Assembly: GCA_024636975.1 (NCBI GenBank)
Contig: JAGXGA010000011.1
Coordinates: 1-64,000, forward strand
Direction: 5' to 3'
Source of the DNA: Mariniphaga sp.
GTDB taxonomy: Bacteria; Bacteroidota; Bacteroidia; Bacteroidales; Prolixibacteraceae
Length of the DNA: 64,000 nucleotides
Positions 21,301 to 32,257 of the stretch are shown one piece after another; within the stretch, counting starts at the first letter, position 1; the number at the start of each line of letters is the position of its first letter. The position numbers and the translations under genes were made by a program. The notes under the pieces were generated by a model. That model ran no database searches and was not told the DNA's origin. It was given only the letters and a program-made list of their open reading frames with translations.

Positions 21301-22113
21301 TTGATGGAAGATTTATTAAATTATAATCCTGTTTTGTTAGCATTGTTTGCTACATTATTCACATGGTTTGTAACCGCGGCCGGTTCATCAATGGTTTTCT
21401 TTTTCAAATCAATTAAAAGGAAATTTTTTAATTCAATGCTTGGATTTGCAGCAGGTGTTATGATTGCAGCAAGTTTTTGGTCGTTGCTAAAACCTTCCAT
21501 CGAAATGGCTGAAGCCAACGGAACATTACCCTGGATGCCTGCATTGGTTGGATTTTTATCAGGTGGTGCATTTTTATTAATAATTGATAATATTTTACCT
21601 CATTTACATTTGGGATTATCGGCTGATAAAGCAGAAGGTATAAAGACATCATGGCAAAGAAGTATCCTTTTGGTACTTGCAATTACACTTCATAATATTC
21701 CCGAAGGACTGGCTATAGGTGTTGCTTTCGGAGCATTAGCCAACAACCCTGATATTGGAATGCTTTCTGGGGCTGTTGCATTAGCGCTTGGGATTGGATT
21801 GCAAAATTTTCCCGAAGGAGCTGCAGTTTCAATACCATTGCGCAGGGAGGGTTTCTCGAGATTACGTGCATTTAATTATGGTCAGTTATCCGGAATAGTT
21901 GAGCCTGTTGCCGGAGTGATTGGTGCATATCTTGTTCTCACAATTGAGCCTCTGTTACCTTATGCGCTTTCTTTTGCCGCAGGTGCAATGATTTTTGTGG
22001 TAGTCGAAGAATTGATACCTGAATCTCAAGCCGGAAATGAAACAGATTTTTCTACAATTGGTGCAATGTTAGGTTTTGCAACAATGATGTTGTTAGATGT
22101 TTCGCTGGGCTAG
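21298..22113 (+). CDS. ZIP family metal transporter
   Basis: ALVGFLSGGAFLLIIDNILPHLH; ITLHNIPEGLAIGVAFG; LQNFPEGAAVSIPLRREG. Confidence 0.92.
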   Translation: MLMEDLLNYNPVLLALFATLFTWFVTAAGSSMVFFFKSIKRKFFNSMLGFAAGVMIAASFWSLLKPSIEMAEANGTLPWMPALVGFLSGGAFLLIIDNILPHLHLGLSADKAEGIKTSWQRSILLVLAITLHNIPEGLAIGVAFGALANNPDIGMLSGAVALALGIGLQNFPEGAAVSIPLRREGFSRLRAFNYGQLSGIVEPVAGVIGAYLVLTIEPLLPYALSFAAGAMIFVVVEELIPESQAGNETDFSTIGAMLGFATMMLLDVSLG

Positions 22114-22535
22114 AAGAGGGAAGAGAACGGCTGGTGAAGTGAACAGTGAAAAGTGAACAGTAAACAGTGAACAGTTGACGCCCGGCTGTACCTTGTTTCA
22201 CCGGATGGAATCCCTTGCATTTATCTGCAGGAAACTGAATTAGAATAAGGATGCTATCCTTTCCTCCATAAAGGAATAAATGTTACGATGCGCCTGTCTG
22301 CCGACCAGGCAGGCTGCATCTTTTAGTTCGGGTGCCGGATTTCTTCTGCAAATTTTTTGCTGCGCTGCAGCTATAGTCAGTATGCTTCCTCAAAACTGCC
22401 TTTTAAACCGGCACGATTTCATGCTTAAACCGTTGGTGTATTATCAAAAAATATGAAACTCGATCAATTTAAAGATATAAGATATAACTTCGCAGAGAAA
22501 GTTCATGAATTGTCACTGCTTCAAAAAATGTAAAC

Positions 22536-22985
22536 ATGAAATATAAACAACTAATTCTGACGGTTATTATTTTTGGAGTATTCCAAAGTCTTTTTGCAGG
22601 AAACTACATTTTCTCGGTAAAAGGCACCAAAACTTACCTCAATAATCAGGAAATCCTGGTGGCAGGTTTACGTTGCTCAAACGCGCTGTATTCTGAAAAA
22701 TCTGCAGACGATTTAATCAGGCATCTGGATGAATTAAAATCATACGGTGTAAACACAATAAGTGTTTTTGTAATGGGTTCGCGTTACGGAAATTTTAAGG
22801 GCTATTTGGAAGATGGAAGTCTTAATCCGGTTTATTCAAAACGGTTGGCTAAAATTATTAAAGCAGCCGATAAAAAAGGAATGATTGTTCTGGTGGGATG
22901 TTTGTACTGGGGCGGCTCAAGTGCCAAATGGGAATCGTGGACACAAAAGGAAGCAAATGGGGGCAGTACCCCGGCTGTATCTTAA
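22536..22985 (+). pseudogene. 3'-truncated copy of the secreted glycoside-hydrolase-like gene at 34689..35645
   Basis: First ~141 codons nearly identical to 34689..35645; similarity stops at about 22958 after KEAN. Confidence 0.85.
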
Positions 22986-23358
22986 AGAAGTTGTGAATAA
23001 TCAGCGACTTGAACTTTTGCCAAAAATATTTTCTGAAAGTTATGTCTTTCACGGAATGAATGGTAAAGATGGTTACCCTGTAAAAAATAATTATCTCAAG
23101 CCATTTTTAATATCGCTTTTCAATGCTTTTCCTGATTTACACTATACTATTGATAATATAATTGCAGAAGGCGATAAAGTAGCTGTAAGTTGCACAGCAA
23201 GTGGAACTCACAAAGGTTAATTTTTAGGAGCACCTGCGAGTGGAAATAAAGTTATGTATAAGGAAATATTTATTTACAGAATTAGTAATGGAATGTTAGC
23301 TGAAGGATGGGCTGTTGTAGATGTGGCAGGTTTAAAAGAGCAGCTCATAAAAAAATAA
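22978..23358 (+). pseudogene. SnoaL-like/ester cyclase fragment, 5' truncated with internal stop
   Basis: Frame reads LKEVVNNQRLELLPKIFSESYVFHG..FPDLHYTIDNIIAEGDKVAVSCTASGTHKG*FLGAPASGNKVMYKEIFIYRISNGMLAEGWAVVDVAGLKEQLIKK*; in-frame TAA at 23218-23220. Confidence 0.8.
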
Positions 23359-23488
23359 AAATTACCAAGCACAGCATACACTTACATAATTGTAAGAAGT
23401 GAGCACCATGAACAAATTTAGCAAAACCGATGTTTTCAACTCGATATGAATAAGAAGTCACTTCATCGCGGTTCTAAATGATTAAGGG

Positions 23489-24589
23489 ATGCCAATATTT
23501 ATGGATCGCCACGATGTTTCAGAAGCTGTTACAGCCGAAGTTGTTGCCCGGATTCACCAGGAAGATCTAAAAATTCAGCACAAATACGGTTGCCGGGGAT
23601 TAACATATTGGTTTGATGAAACCCGAAAAACGGCCTTTTGTTTGGTGGAAGCACCCGACAAAAATGCAATTATTGAAATGCATGCCAATGCTCACGGGGA
23701 AGTACCTCACCAGGTCATTGAAGTGGATGCAGCTATTGTTGAATCGTTTTTAGGCAGAATTGAAGATCCTGAAAAAGCACTCAACACCAGTTTAAACATC
23801 ATAAACGATCCGGCTTTCAGAACAATAATGGTGGTGGATATTGAAAATTGTTACTTTAATAAGTTCGTTCCTCATTCCAATATTTTAAACAATCAGATTT
23901 TTAACAAACAGATGACTGCAATTCTGAAATCGTTCGATGGTAATGTGGTTCAGCAAAATGAAGATGGTTTTTTAATTTCTTTTGTAACAGTTGCAAAAGC
24001 AGTTTTATGTGCTTTAGTAATTCAGGAAAACTATCACGCACACAAAACTCAACATCAAGTTAATTTTACCAGATTAAGTATCGGTATGCATGCCGGAGTT
24101 CCGGTAACCGAAAGAAAATCGATATTTGAGGATACCATTAAATTAGCCAGAAGGATGCGTATAATTTCCGATGCTGAGATTGTTATTTCAACTGAAGTGC
24201 ATCAATTGTACAAAAGCGGGAATTTTGGCGAAGATTTGAACCTTAACCAAATTCGCATTCTAACTCCGGCAGAAGAAAAATTCATTAATAACTTTATGGA
24301 TTTCACTGAAAAAGAGTGGCAAAATGCAGAAATTAAAGTTGATGATTTCGAAAAGAATATTGGCATCAGCAAATCAAAACTTTACCGGGAAATGATTCGG
24401 TTAACCGAAAAATCACCGAATGTTTTTTTACTTCATTACAGGCTGCGAAAATCATTGCAACTGTTGCAAAAGCAAAAAGGAAACATTTCTGAAATAGCCT
24501 TTAATTCGGGTTTTAACAGTCCTTCCTATTTTGCAAAATGTTTCCGTAAAAAGTATGGAATCATGCCTTCGGAAATAGCGCTGCAATAA
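23489..24589 (+). CDS. DUF4242-like + degenerate nucleotidyl-cyclase-like + AraC-type HTH regulator
   Basis: N-term PIFMDRHDV..GCRGLTYWFDETRKTAFCLVEAPDKNAIIEMHANAHG; middle FRTIMVVDIENCYF..LSIGMHAGVPV; C-term ISEIAFNSGFNSPSYFAKCFRKKYGIMPSE. Confidence 0.82.
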   Translation: MPIFMDRHDVSEAVTAEVVARIHQEDLKIQHKYGCRGLTYWFDETRKTAFCLVEAPDKNAIIEMHANAHGEVPHQVIEVDAAIVESFLGRIEDPEKALNTSLNIINDPAFRTIMVVDIENCYFNKFVPHSNILNNQIFNKQMTAILKSFDGNVVQQNEDGFLISFVTVAKAVLCALVIQENYHAHKTQHQVNFTRLSIGMHAGVPVTERKSIFEDTIKLARRMRIISDAEIVISTEVHQLYKSGNFGEDLNLNQIRILTPAEEKFINNFMDFTEKEWQNAEIKVDDFEKNIGISKSKLYREMIRLTEKSPNVFLLHYRLRKSLQLLQKQKGNISEIAFNSGFNSPSYFAKCFRKKYGIMPSEIALQ

Positions 24590-24774
24590 TCCTGCAGTTT
24601 ATTTACTTTGATTTTATTATTTGCCTGAACCAAAATTGCTTGCATAAGAACTGATTGTGCCATTGGATTACATTTAGTTGCCGTAGCTTTGATAATAATA
24701 CCCGCCTGTTGCTTTAAATGGATGCAGCAATGGTGCTTTAAAATGTCATCCATAGTTATAAAGGAGAAATTAAT

Positions 24775-25161
24775 ATGAAAATTGCAAAAGAAAACATTGA
24801 AGTAAAAATGGAAATCCCTGGCGCTGTTGTTCGTCAAAGAACAGATTTCGGCGATGCAACTGGATTAGGTAAAATTAGCGGCGAGTATTTCAGCTTTTCA
24901 GCCGGAGTAGATACCACCCCGCTTTTCATGGGGCTCGAAGGAAACTTATGTCAGTGCCCGCACTGGGGTTACGTTTTAAGCGGCCAGATTACAACCACTG
25001 ATGTCGAAGGTGTTCAGGAAACTGTAAATGCAAACGATTTGTTTTACTGGCCGGCAGGGCATAACGTTAAGGTGAATGCTGATGCGGAAATCGTTATGTT
25101 TAGCCCTCAACATGAACACAGTCAGGTAATAAATCACATGATTGACAAGATTGGGAAATAA
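24775..25161 (+). CDS. cupin-like protein
   Basis: 128 aa; CPHWGYVLSGQITTTDVEGVQETVNANDLFYWPAGHNVKVNADAEIVMFSP. Confidence 0.65.
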   Translation: MKIAKENIEVKMEIPGAVVRQRTDFGDATGLGKISGEYFSFSAGVDTTPLFMGLEGNLCQCPHWGYVLSGQITTTDVEGVQETVNANDLFYWPAGHNVKVNADAEIVMFSPQHEHSQVINHMIDKIGK

Positions 25162-25286
25162 ATTTAAAATAACAACAATTCAACTCATTGGATGACATCC
25201 CTCGTTATTTATTTCAGGAACCCGGAATCAAAAAGTAGGGATGCCATCCCTTAAGCAACAGTTTATCAATTTATCAATTTTCCCAA

Positions 25287-28200
25287 CTACTTATTTTTTG
25301 TGAGGTCATGTTTTATAAACGCCATGGGATTATAGAAAATCCGTTCTCTAAGTCTTGCCTGCCGGTTTAGCCTCCATCCTTCAATTTTATTAAGTACTTT
25401 GTGCAGTACATCAAAATACAGTGTAACCATGAGCAAAAAAGTAAATACCCAGATAACGAGTAGATTAAACAACAGCGTATCAATTTTCACATTACCAATG
25501 TATTTATAAGCACTGTAAAAATGGGCTGCTCCGTTTTTATTAACGGGACTTCGGTAAATTGGCTCGTCGCCCTGGTAAATCCGGTTGTTGGTGATGTAAA
25601 TTTTTTGTGCTGAATATTTATCCCTGGTTACTTCTTCCAGCTTATCGTTTGTGTGGCGATCTTTAAAACCTTCCAGACGTTCCGGTTCATTGTTGAAAAG
25701 GGAAAGAACCTGCATGTATTTGCTCTCCCGCGCATTGTTGGCACTGTTGTACTCTGTCTTGTATTCTTCAGCTGCGTATTCCAGGTAATCTGAAAGAACT
25801 GAAATTCCATTTTGGTTAAACGTGCCTGTACCAATCCGTTCAATAGCCCAAATCACGGAATCGTTGAAAGGGGGTATTTCGGTTGCCATGTCTTCGAATG
25901 AATTTTGCAGCAGCGGTACCACTGATGCTGCGCTCTCCTGTTGGTTATTTTCTTTGAATGACCAGTAAGAAGCCAGGTGCTTTTTCAATTCGGGTACTAA
26001 ATAAAAAGCTTTAAAACCGAACTCATTTTTCCAAACTTCTTCTTCAAAAAGATGTTTTCTGTAATCATTGTTTTTGTAAAGGTTCACCGCCAGTGCTTCA
26101 TAAGCCCACCGGGAAGTCATTGCATCTCCTATAAGTGGGGTTTTTTCGTAACTGTTCAACGTATTGTGCATTTTATTAAAGTCGATGATTACACCACTAA
26201 GCAACAATTGCGGAATCAGTAACAAAGGAATTAAAATGTAAATGGCAACAACAGAGTTCAGTCCGGCTGACAAATTCAACCCAAGTAAATTGGCAAAACA
26301 TGCTGTGGTAAAAAGAATGGCCCAGGTAGAAAAAGTAACATCTTTTATTTCGAGCATGTAATTGCTGATTAAGACAAACGAAAGCATCTGGATAGCAGAA
26401 AGTGAGAAAAGGATAATTATTTTTGACGTGAGGTAAGCTCCCCGGCTAAGGTTTAAAAATTCTTCGCGTTTTCTTATCTTCTGGTCTTTAAAGATTTCTT
26501 CTGCGCTGATGCTTAATCCAATAAAAAGGGCAACAACAATACTCATGAAAAGAAACGCAGGTATATTGTCGTTATACCTGACTAAATATTCGGCAGTGCC
26601 GCTGTATCTTGAAAAGAATCCAAGCAAAACCGCCAAAGCCGGTGCTTCCAGCAAAGCAATTGTCAGATATTGCCGATTGGCCTTTTTAGTTGCAAAATCC
26701 CGTTTTACAAATAGTTTAAGTTGTTTTAACCACTTCGGAATTTCAAAATGAACCTCGGGTAAATCCTGCCTGGTATTGGGGTTGAGTTTCATGAAATCAA
26801 TTACACGGGGCTCAACTTTTTCCTTATACCTCTGGTACCAGTCTTCGGGCGTTATTTTACGGCGGCGTATGCTTTTGCCGAACGGATCGACCATCCGCGT
26901 CTGGATAATCCGCAGTGGTTGTTCTGTATGCACATTACCGCAGGCCAGGCATTCGCTTTCATCCGGATTATTGTAATTTGTCTCGTGCTTAAAATAGGTG
27001 ATGGCTTCCATGGGGTTGCCAAAAAACACAACCCGGCCACCCTGTTCCATCACGATCATCCGGTCGAAAAGCTTGTAAATATCGCTGGAAGGCTGATGAA
27101 TATTAGCAAAAACAAGTTTTCCCTTCAGGCATTGTCGTTTTAATAGGTACATTACTTTTTCCGAATCAGCCGATGACAGGCCGGAGGTTGGTTCATCCAC
27201 AAATAAAACTGATGGTTCACGCATCAATTCAAGTGCGATGTTAAGGCGTTTTCGCTGCCCCCCGCTTAGTATTTTTTTTAACGGACTGCCAACCACCAGG
27301 TCCCTTGCTTCAATCAGGTCGAAGTCATGCAGAGTTTGTTCAATTTTCTCCCTGATTTTTTCTTCATCCATGTTTCCAAAGCAGAACCGTGCGTTGTATT
27401 TAAGGTTTTCATAAACGCTAAGTTCTTCGAGGAGTAAATCAACCTGTGGAACATAACCAATAATACCTTCCAGAACTTCTTTATTTTCGGGATTATGAAT
27501 ATCGTACCCATTGATAACGATTCGTCCATTGTGGGGTTTAAGCTTTCCGTTGAGAACATTTAGCAGTGTTGTTTTTCCAACTCCGCTTCCTCCGAGAATA
27601 CCAACCAAATCGCCCGACCGTTCCTGGAAACTCAAGGGGTGCAACCCGTAATTCTTCCGGCTGAAGCGATATTCCACATCCTCGGCATTAAATACGATTT
27701 TGGGTTTTCCCTGTTCCTGGATGAACCTCGTCATAATGCTGCTGTAGTAAATAGGAATAATCCTGGAGGTTCTCAGTATTCCTCCGGGAGGGAATACATA
27801 CAATCTGTCCTGAACCAGGCGATGCCCGTTAAGGTACATGTTCCTTGGGCCCCTGTATTTGAAAAACAGGCTGTTTATGCTGCTTATAAGAATAATCTCA
27901 AGTTCAACTTTTTGGTTTTCACGGTAAAGGTGTTTAATTTGTTTATAAGGATGCTCCTCATTCCCATTGACTACAAAAAGGTTGCTCTTTTCCTTTACGG
28001 CATGAATGGATTCAAGAAAAAACAGGGCGAGGTCGTTATACTCCCTCGATTTTATTTTCAACCCTTTTGCAACTATGTCAACGATCTGCCTGTCATGGGC
28101 ACTGGTGCCTCCATCTTTATTAATGAAATTTAAAAGTTGAACGACAATCATATACCGTGTTTCCAAATCGAATTGATCAACAATTCCTTTGCAAATTTTC

Positions 28201-28451
28201 CTGACGTACTTTTTATTGATGAATTTTTCTCCGTTTCCTTCCTTTTCGTAAAGTATTCCTTTATTCTCAATATGATAATAATGGACAAATTCATAGTATA
28301 AATCCGTGTACTTTTCAACCTGTTCACGGCTGAAGTTTTCTTCGAGGTATGAAACCACAGAAAGTGAGGCATGCTCAGAAGTTTTGTTGTCATCGTAATC
28401 GGTTACAATGGCAAAAAATTTTAACAGGCTTTCAATAATTTCTTCGTACAT
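25287..28451 (-). CDS. ABCG-like ABC transporter, fused ATPase-permease with long N-terminal extension
   Basis: GILGGSGVGKTTLLNVL, LSGGQRKRLNIALELMREPSVLFVDEPTSGLSS, C-terminal TM segments with large soluble insert; ~280-aa N-terminal extension. Confidence 0.88.
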   Translation of the reverse strand: MYEEIIESLLKFFAIVTDYDDNKTSEHASLSVVSYLEENFSREQVEKYTDLYYEFVHYYHIENKGILYEKEGNGEKFINKKYVRKICKGIVDQFDLETRYMIVVQLLNFINKDGGTSAHDRQIVDIVAKGLKIKSREYNDLALFFLESIHAVKEKSNLFVVNGNEEHPYKQIKHLYRENQKVELEIILISSINSLFFKYRGPRNMYLNGHRLVQDRLYVFPPGGILRTSRIIPIYYSSIMTRFIQEQGKPKIVFNAEDVEYRFSRKNYGLHPLSFQERSGDLVGILGGSGVGKTTLLNVLNGKLKPHNGRIVINGYDIHNPENKEVLEGIIGYVPQVDLLLEELSVYENLKYNARFCFGNMDEEKIREKIEQTLHDFDLIEARDLVVGSPLKKILSGGQRKRLNIALELMREPSVLFVDEPTSGLSSADSEKVMYLLKRQCLKGKLVFANIHQPSSDIYKLFDRMIVMEQGGRVVFFGNPMEAITYFKHETNYNNPDESECLACGNVHTEQPLRIIQTRMVDPFGKSIRRRKITPEDWYQRYKEKVEPRVIDFMKLNPNTRQDLPEVHFEIPKWLKQLKLFVKRDFATKKANRQYLTIALLEAPALAVLLGFFSRYSGTAEYLVRYNDNIPAFLFMSIVVALFIGLSISAEEIFKDQKIRKREEFLNLSRGAYLTSKIIILFSLSAIQMLSFVLISNYMLEIKDVTFSTWAILFTTACFANLLGLNLSAGLNSVVAIYILIPLLLIPQLLLSGVIIDFNKMHNTLNSYEKTPLIGDAMTSRWAYEALAVNLYKNNDYRKHLFEEEVWKNEFGFKAFYLVPELKKHLASYWSFKENNQQESAASVVPLLQNSFEDMATEIPPFNDSVIWAIERIGTGTFNQNGISVLSDYLEYAAEEYKTEYNSANNARESKYMQVLSLFNNEPERLEGFKDRHTNDKLEEVTRDKYSAQKIYITNNRIYQGDEPIYRSPVNKNGAAHFYSAYKYIGNVKIDTLLFNLLVIWVFTFLLMVTLYFDVLHKVLNKIEGWRLNRQARLRERIFYNPMAFIKHDLTKNK

Positions 28452-28531
28452 AAACCAGGAATTGTAAAAACGGGCTTTTAACGCCCTTTCGGTAACGAAA
28501 AACCCGTTCGTTTATATTGGATGTATGAATA

Positions 28532-29365
28532 CTACTCGAGGTGCTTGTTCCTTATCTCATTGATGGTTTCCGTCAGTTTTGCAACCTGCTCTTTGGTCAT
28601 CGATGTCGTTCCTTCTTCAAGGGCATAAATGGCATTTATTGCTGAAATATCCTGTCGGGTTTCGCTTAGTAATTCTGAATCTCTGTATTTTTCCATCAAT
28701 TGACCCAATTCACGAATATGCTTTTTTTGAAAAAGAATGGTTTCAATCAGACGCGGGTTCTGAAATGTGTTTTCAGAAATATGAGTGGTGAGATACAGGC
28801 CTTCGAATACGGTTCCTGCCAGTACCAGATAAGAAAGCTCAGTTCTCCCTTGTTTATTCAAAAATGAATAAGCATTCTGAAAAACGTTTGTAACGATATT
28901 AATCAACTCTTCCTTATTGTTGATATTTTCTGATATTTGCTCCGGTAAATCATCAGGTAAAGCTGCAGTTAAATCCAATTCGCGGGTAAGTCGTTCAATC
29001 GCCCTGAAATAGTCCTGTACTTCAGATGATTGATTGTAGGTAGTTGCGTATGCCAGGTCAGCAATATAAATGCCGAGGTTTATTGCCCTGCTCTTTTCGG
29101 TGAAATAACTTCCTGCTTTCTCCGGATCATTGGAAATATCAAAGATGTAACTTGCTTCAATTTCATTCAGCATGTTGGTTACCTCGAAAGTTGAGGGCAG
29201 CGGGTATATGTACTCTTCTACCTCCTGCTCAATCTTCTCGTTGGAAATTTCCGGGCTCTTATTTTTGTTCTCCTGACTTCTGTTGCCGCAGGAATAAAAG
29301 CCACTTGCCAGTATCCCCGATACTATGACCCATAAAACTAATTTAAAGGTTTTCATTGTTCTCAT
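28532..29365 (-). CDS. hypothetical lipoprotein
   Basis: Lipobox-like ILASGFYSCGNRSQEN; helical; co-directional with and ~80 bp upstream of the ABC transporter. Confidence 0.7.
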   Translation of the reverse strand: MRTMKTFKLVLWVIVSGILASGFYSCGNRSQENKNKSPEISNEKIEQEVEEYIYPLPSTFEVTNMLNEIEASYIFDISNDPEKAGSYFTEKSRAINLGIYIADLAYATTYNQSSEVQDYFRAIERLTRELDLTAALPDDLPEQISENINNKEELINIVTNVFQNAYSFLNKQGRTELSYLVLAGTVFEGLYLTTHISENTFQNPRLIETILFQKKHIRELGQLMEKYRDSELLSETRQDISAINAIYALEEGTTSMTKEQVAKLTETINEIRNKHLE

Positions 29366-30390
29366 TTTGTATTTTTTTTATTGTTAGAATTTCAATTTGT
29401 AAAACGCCAACCAAAACATTATTAGTCAACCGCTTATTTTAAAAGATGCCTTTGCAAAGTTAATTCAAAATAACATAAAATCATTATCATTGTATGAATA
29501 TGGGCCAGAAAAGTGTTGTATGTTACCATAGCTTAAACACTTTTAGCAAATGAATCGGCGTTTGTAAACGAAGACAGCGGGAAGGGTGGTTGGCATTCTT
29601 GCATGGGAGGCGCGATTTCTCAGCCCGGCTGAAACCGTTCGGACAGGTCCGCCCGGCTGAAATCGTTCGGACGGGCGAGTCGCGCATTTAACATTTAAAA
29701 AAAATAGAAGGTTGTCATAGATTCACAGATTATTTGGAAGAAGGTAGCCACAGATTCACAGATTAATGGGAAGGAGGGGTGGATGGCATCCTGTGTTGTT
29801 ACATGCAGACATCCGGAATCAAAAAATGGGGATGCTATCCATAATTTTTTTCGTTGGCTGAACCATAATTCAAAAGATTGCACTGATGTTCATGGTTCGG
29901 TATTACCGAACCCACGGGAGTCGGATTTTCCAAATCCGACATTAAAGGGCACATGGGCAGACGCAATTCCCTGCAAGTTCAATTTCATTGTCAATGCCCT
30001 TTGATAAAAAACCTCCGGAAATTCATTTTCCAGGTTAATCAGGAAAATCATGGTTCAGATGTTATTTAACCCGAGTGCGACTAAGAAGATTCAATTTAGC
30101 TGTAAGTATTCTGCCGACAGTGATTTTCAGCATTATTGAAGGACAAAATTCCCAATCGCTGTTTTTTGGTAATTTCCTTGTTAAATATTTGCCTCGTTAA
30201 TCCGGATGATTTACTTTCGACAAAATGATTTTGCTTAAACAGATGAATATATGGGAACTATGCTTTGTGAACGTACTTTGGTACGAAATTTGAAAATTCA
30301 ACTTCAACACCTTAAAAACAAACCGTCTCTTTATTCAAGCTTATAATGCTAATTGACAATAAATTTTAATTACTTAAAAAAGGAGCCGTT

Positions 30391-31713
30391 ATGTTTTACG
30401 ATAAGTCAGAAAAATATTTACAAGAATCGCCCCCAATTGAAGCACTCAACCTGCAGAGTTACGAAGAGGTCATAGGCCACAAAAAGCTTGAAAAGCTGAA
30501 ACAACTGGCAGCGCCCCTGGAAAATAAAGTATGGGCGCACGTGAATTCAACGTACATAGGTGGCGGAGTAGCCGAAATGTTAAAGAGCCTCGTCCCGCTG
30601 GCCAAGGGCTTTGGCATCGATGCCCAATGGCATTTATTTGAGGCCCACAGCGAAGACTTTTTCTATATCACCAAAAAGTTTCATGATTTAATACAGGGGG
30701 TTGAGCAGCCTTTCAGCGTGGAAGAACTGCATGGAGTTTACATCGACAACTCCATTAAAAATTTCGAGAATTATTCAGTGACAGCCGATCTTACCGTGGT
30801 GCACGACCCGCAGCCCTGTGCCACTTCGGTTTTTGGAAATTACGAAGGACCCAAACTGTGGCGTTGCCATATCGATACCACCTCTGCCAATAAGCTCATC
30901 TGGAATTTCCTTCTGCCATTTATCAATCATTATGACGGCGCTATTTTTACCGATGAACGATTTGTAAAACAGGGGGTAAAAAAACCGGTGTACCGTGTAG
31001 CGCCCTCCATTGATCCGCTGAGCCCGAAAAACAGACAGTTGTCGGAACAGGAGGCACGACAGATTTTGGCGCCGCTGTTTAACAAGCACAATATCGATGG
31101 TGATCGCCCGATTGTGCTGGCAGTTTCGCGGTATGATATTCACAAGAACCAGGCGACAATTATCAAAGCGTTCAAGGAAATCAAGAACGACAAGGAAGTG
31201 CAGAATAAAAAGCCCATACTTATAATTGTGGGCAATACTGCTTCCGACGACCCGGATGGCCTGGCGATGTACGGACAAATAATGGAGGACCGTGAAAACG
31301 ATACCGACATCTTTTTGCTGATGAACATCGAGAACAACGATGAAAACATCGGCGCGCTGATGCGGATTGCCAACCAGTTTGTGCACATTTCCACCAAAGA
31401 AGGATTCGGACTGGTAGTTACGGAAGCGCTTTGGCAGGGAACACCGGTAATCGGCAGCAACGTGGGCGGAATACCTCAGCAGGTAATCGATAACGAAACC
31501 GGTTTTCTGGTAGAGCCGTTCGAAATTGACCAAATTAAACAAAAAATGAAATACCTTTTACTTCACCCCGATGAGAGCAAACACATTGGCAAACAAGCCA
31601 TGGAACATGTACGCGAGAATTTCCTGCTGCCGTCGCTGCTGGAAAAATACTTGTTGCTGATGCGCCACTACACAGGAGTTGACAGCAATCATCCGCATTT
31701 TAAGATAGGGTAG
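30391..31713 (+). CDS. GT4-family glycosyltransferase, trehalose synthase (TreT)-like
   Basis: VNSTYIGGGVAEMLKSLVPLAKGFGIDAQWHLFE; VLAVSRYDIHKNQ; STKEGFGLVVTEALWQGTPVIGSNVGGIPQQV. Confidence 0.85.
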   Translation: MFYDKSEKYLQESPPIEALNLQSYEEVIGHKKLEKLKQLAAPLENKVWAHVNSTYIGGGVAEMLKSLVPLAKGFGIDAQWHLFEAHSEDFFYITKKFHDLIQGVEQPFSVEELHGVYIDNSIKNFENYSVTADLTVVHDPQPCATSVFGNYEGPKLWRCHIDTTSANKLIWNFLLPFINHYDGAIFTDERFVKQGVKKPVYRVAPSIDPLSPKNRQLSEQEARQILAPLFNKHNIDGDRPIVLAVSRYDIHKNQATIIKAFKEIKNDKEVQNKKPILIIVGNTASDDPDGLAMYGQIMEDRENDTDIFLLMNIENNDENIGALMRIANQFVHISTKEGFGLVVTEALWQGTPVIGSNVGGIPQQVIDNETGFLVEPFEIDQIKQKMKYLLLHPDESKHIGKQAMEHVRENFLLPSLLEKYLLLMRHYTGVDSNHPHFKIG

Positions 31714-31978
31714 AGGAGGGCAGAGGGCAAAGGGCAGAGGGCATGGGGCTAAGGGCGTGGGGCACAGAGCAGAGAGTGCTGTGAAGTGAACAGTAAACAG
31801 TCCATTGAACGGCTTCAGCCGTATTTCATAAGAAATCGTAGAACCGAAAAGTGCATTGCATCGTAATATAATAAGTTGGGTTAAGACAAAAGTGAGGGGT
31901 GACCTGGCGTTTTTGCGCCTTTGCGTGGAACGAAATTTATATGAATATTAACCAAATTGCAATTATACTATCAATAGC

Positions 31979-32257
31979 TTACCCCGAATGTCTCAGTTCA
32001 TCATTTAACCTATCCTTCAAAAAAATCTTTATGAGCGATTGATACGGCACATCTCTTTTACGTGCGAGCATTTTTATCTCATCGAGGATATGTTCCGGCA
32101 GACGCAATGAAATGGTTTTTGTGGAAGGCTTCAGGTTAGGGAATACTGCTCTTTCTGCATTTTTCCAATCAATGAATTTCGACGAATCATGGGCAGCCCA
32201 AAATTCACTTTCTTCTTCTTCATTTTTAAAAACCGGTATTTTTTTAAGCTTGTTCAT
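31979..32257 (-). CDS. brnA: BrnA-like antitoxin (CopG/RHH-type C-terminus)
   Basis: FPNLKPSTKTISLRLPEHILDEIKMLARKRDVPYQSLIKIFLKDRL; overlaps brnT-like ORF. Confidence 0.8.
   Translation of the reverse strand: MNKLKKIPVFKNEEEESEFWAAHDSSKFIDWKNAERAVFPNLKPSTKTISLRLPEHILDEIKMLARKRDVPYQSLIKIFLKDRLNDELRHSG

Noticed and set aside
30775-31542. 255-aa antisense ORF
   Set aside because: Lies opposite a well-supported glycosyltransferase; shadow ORF.
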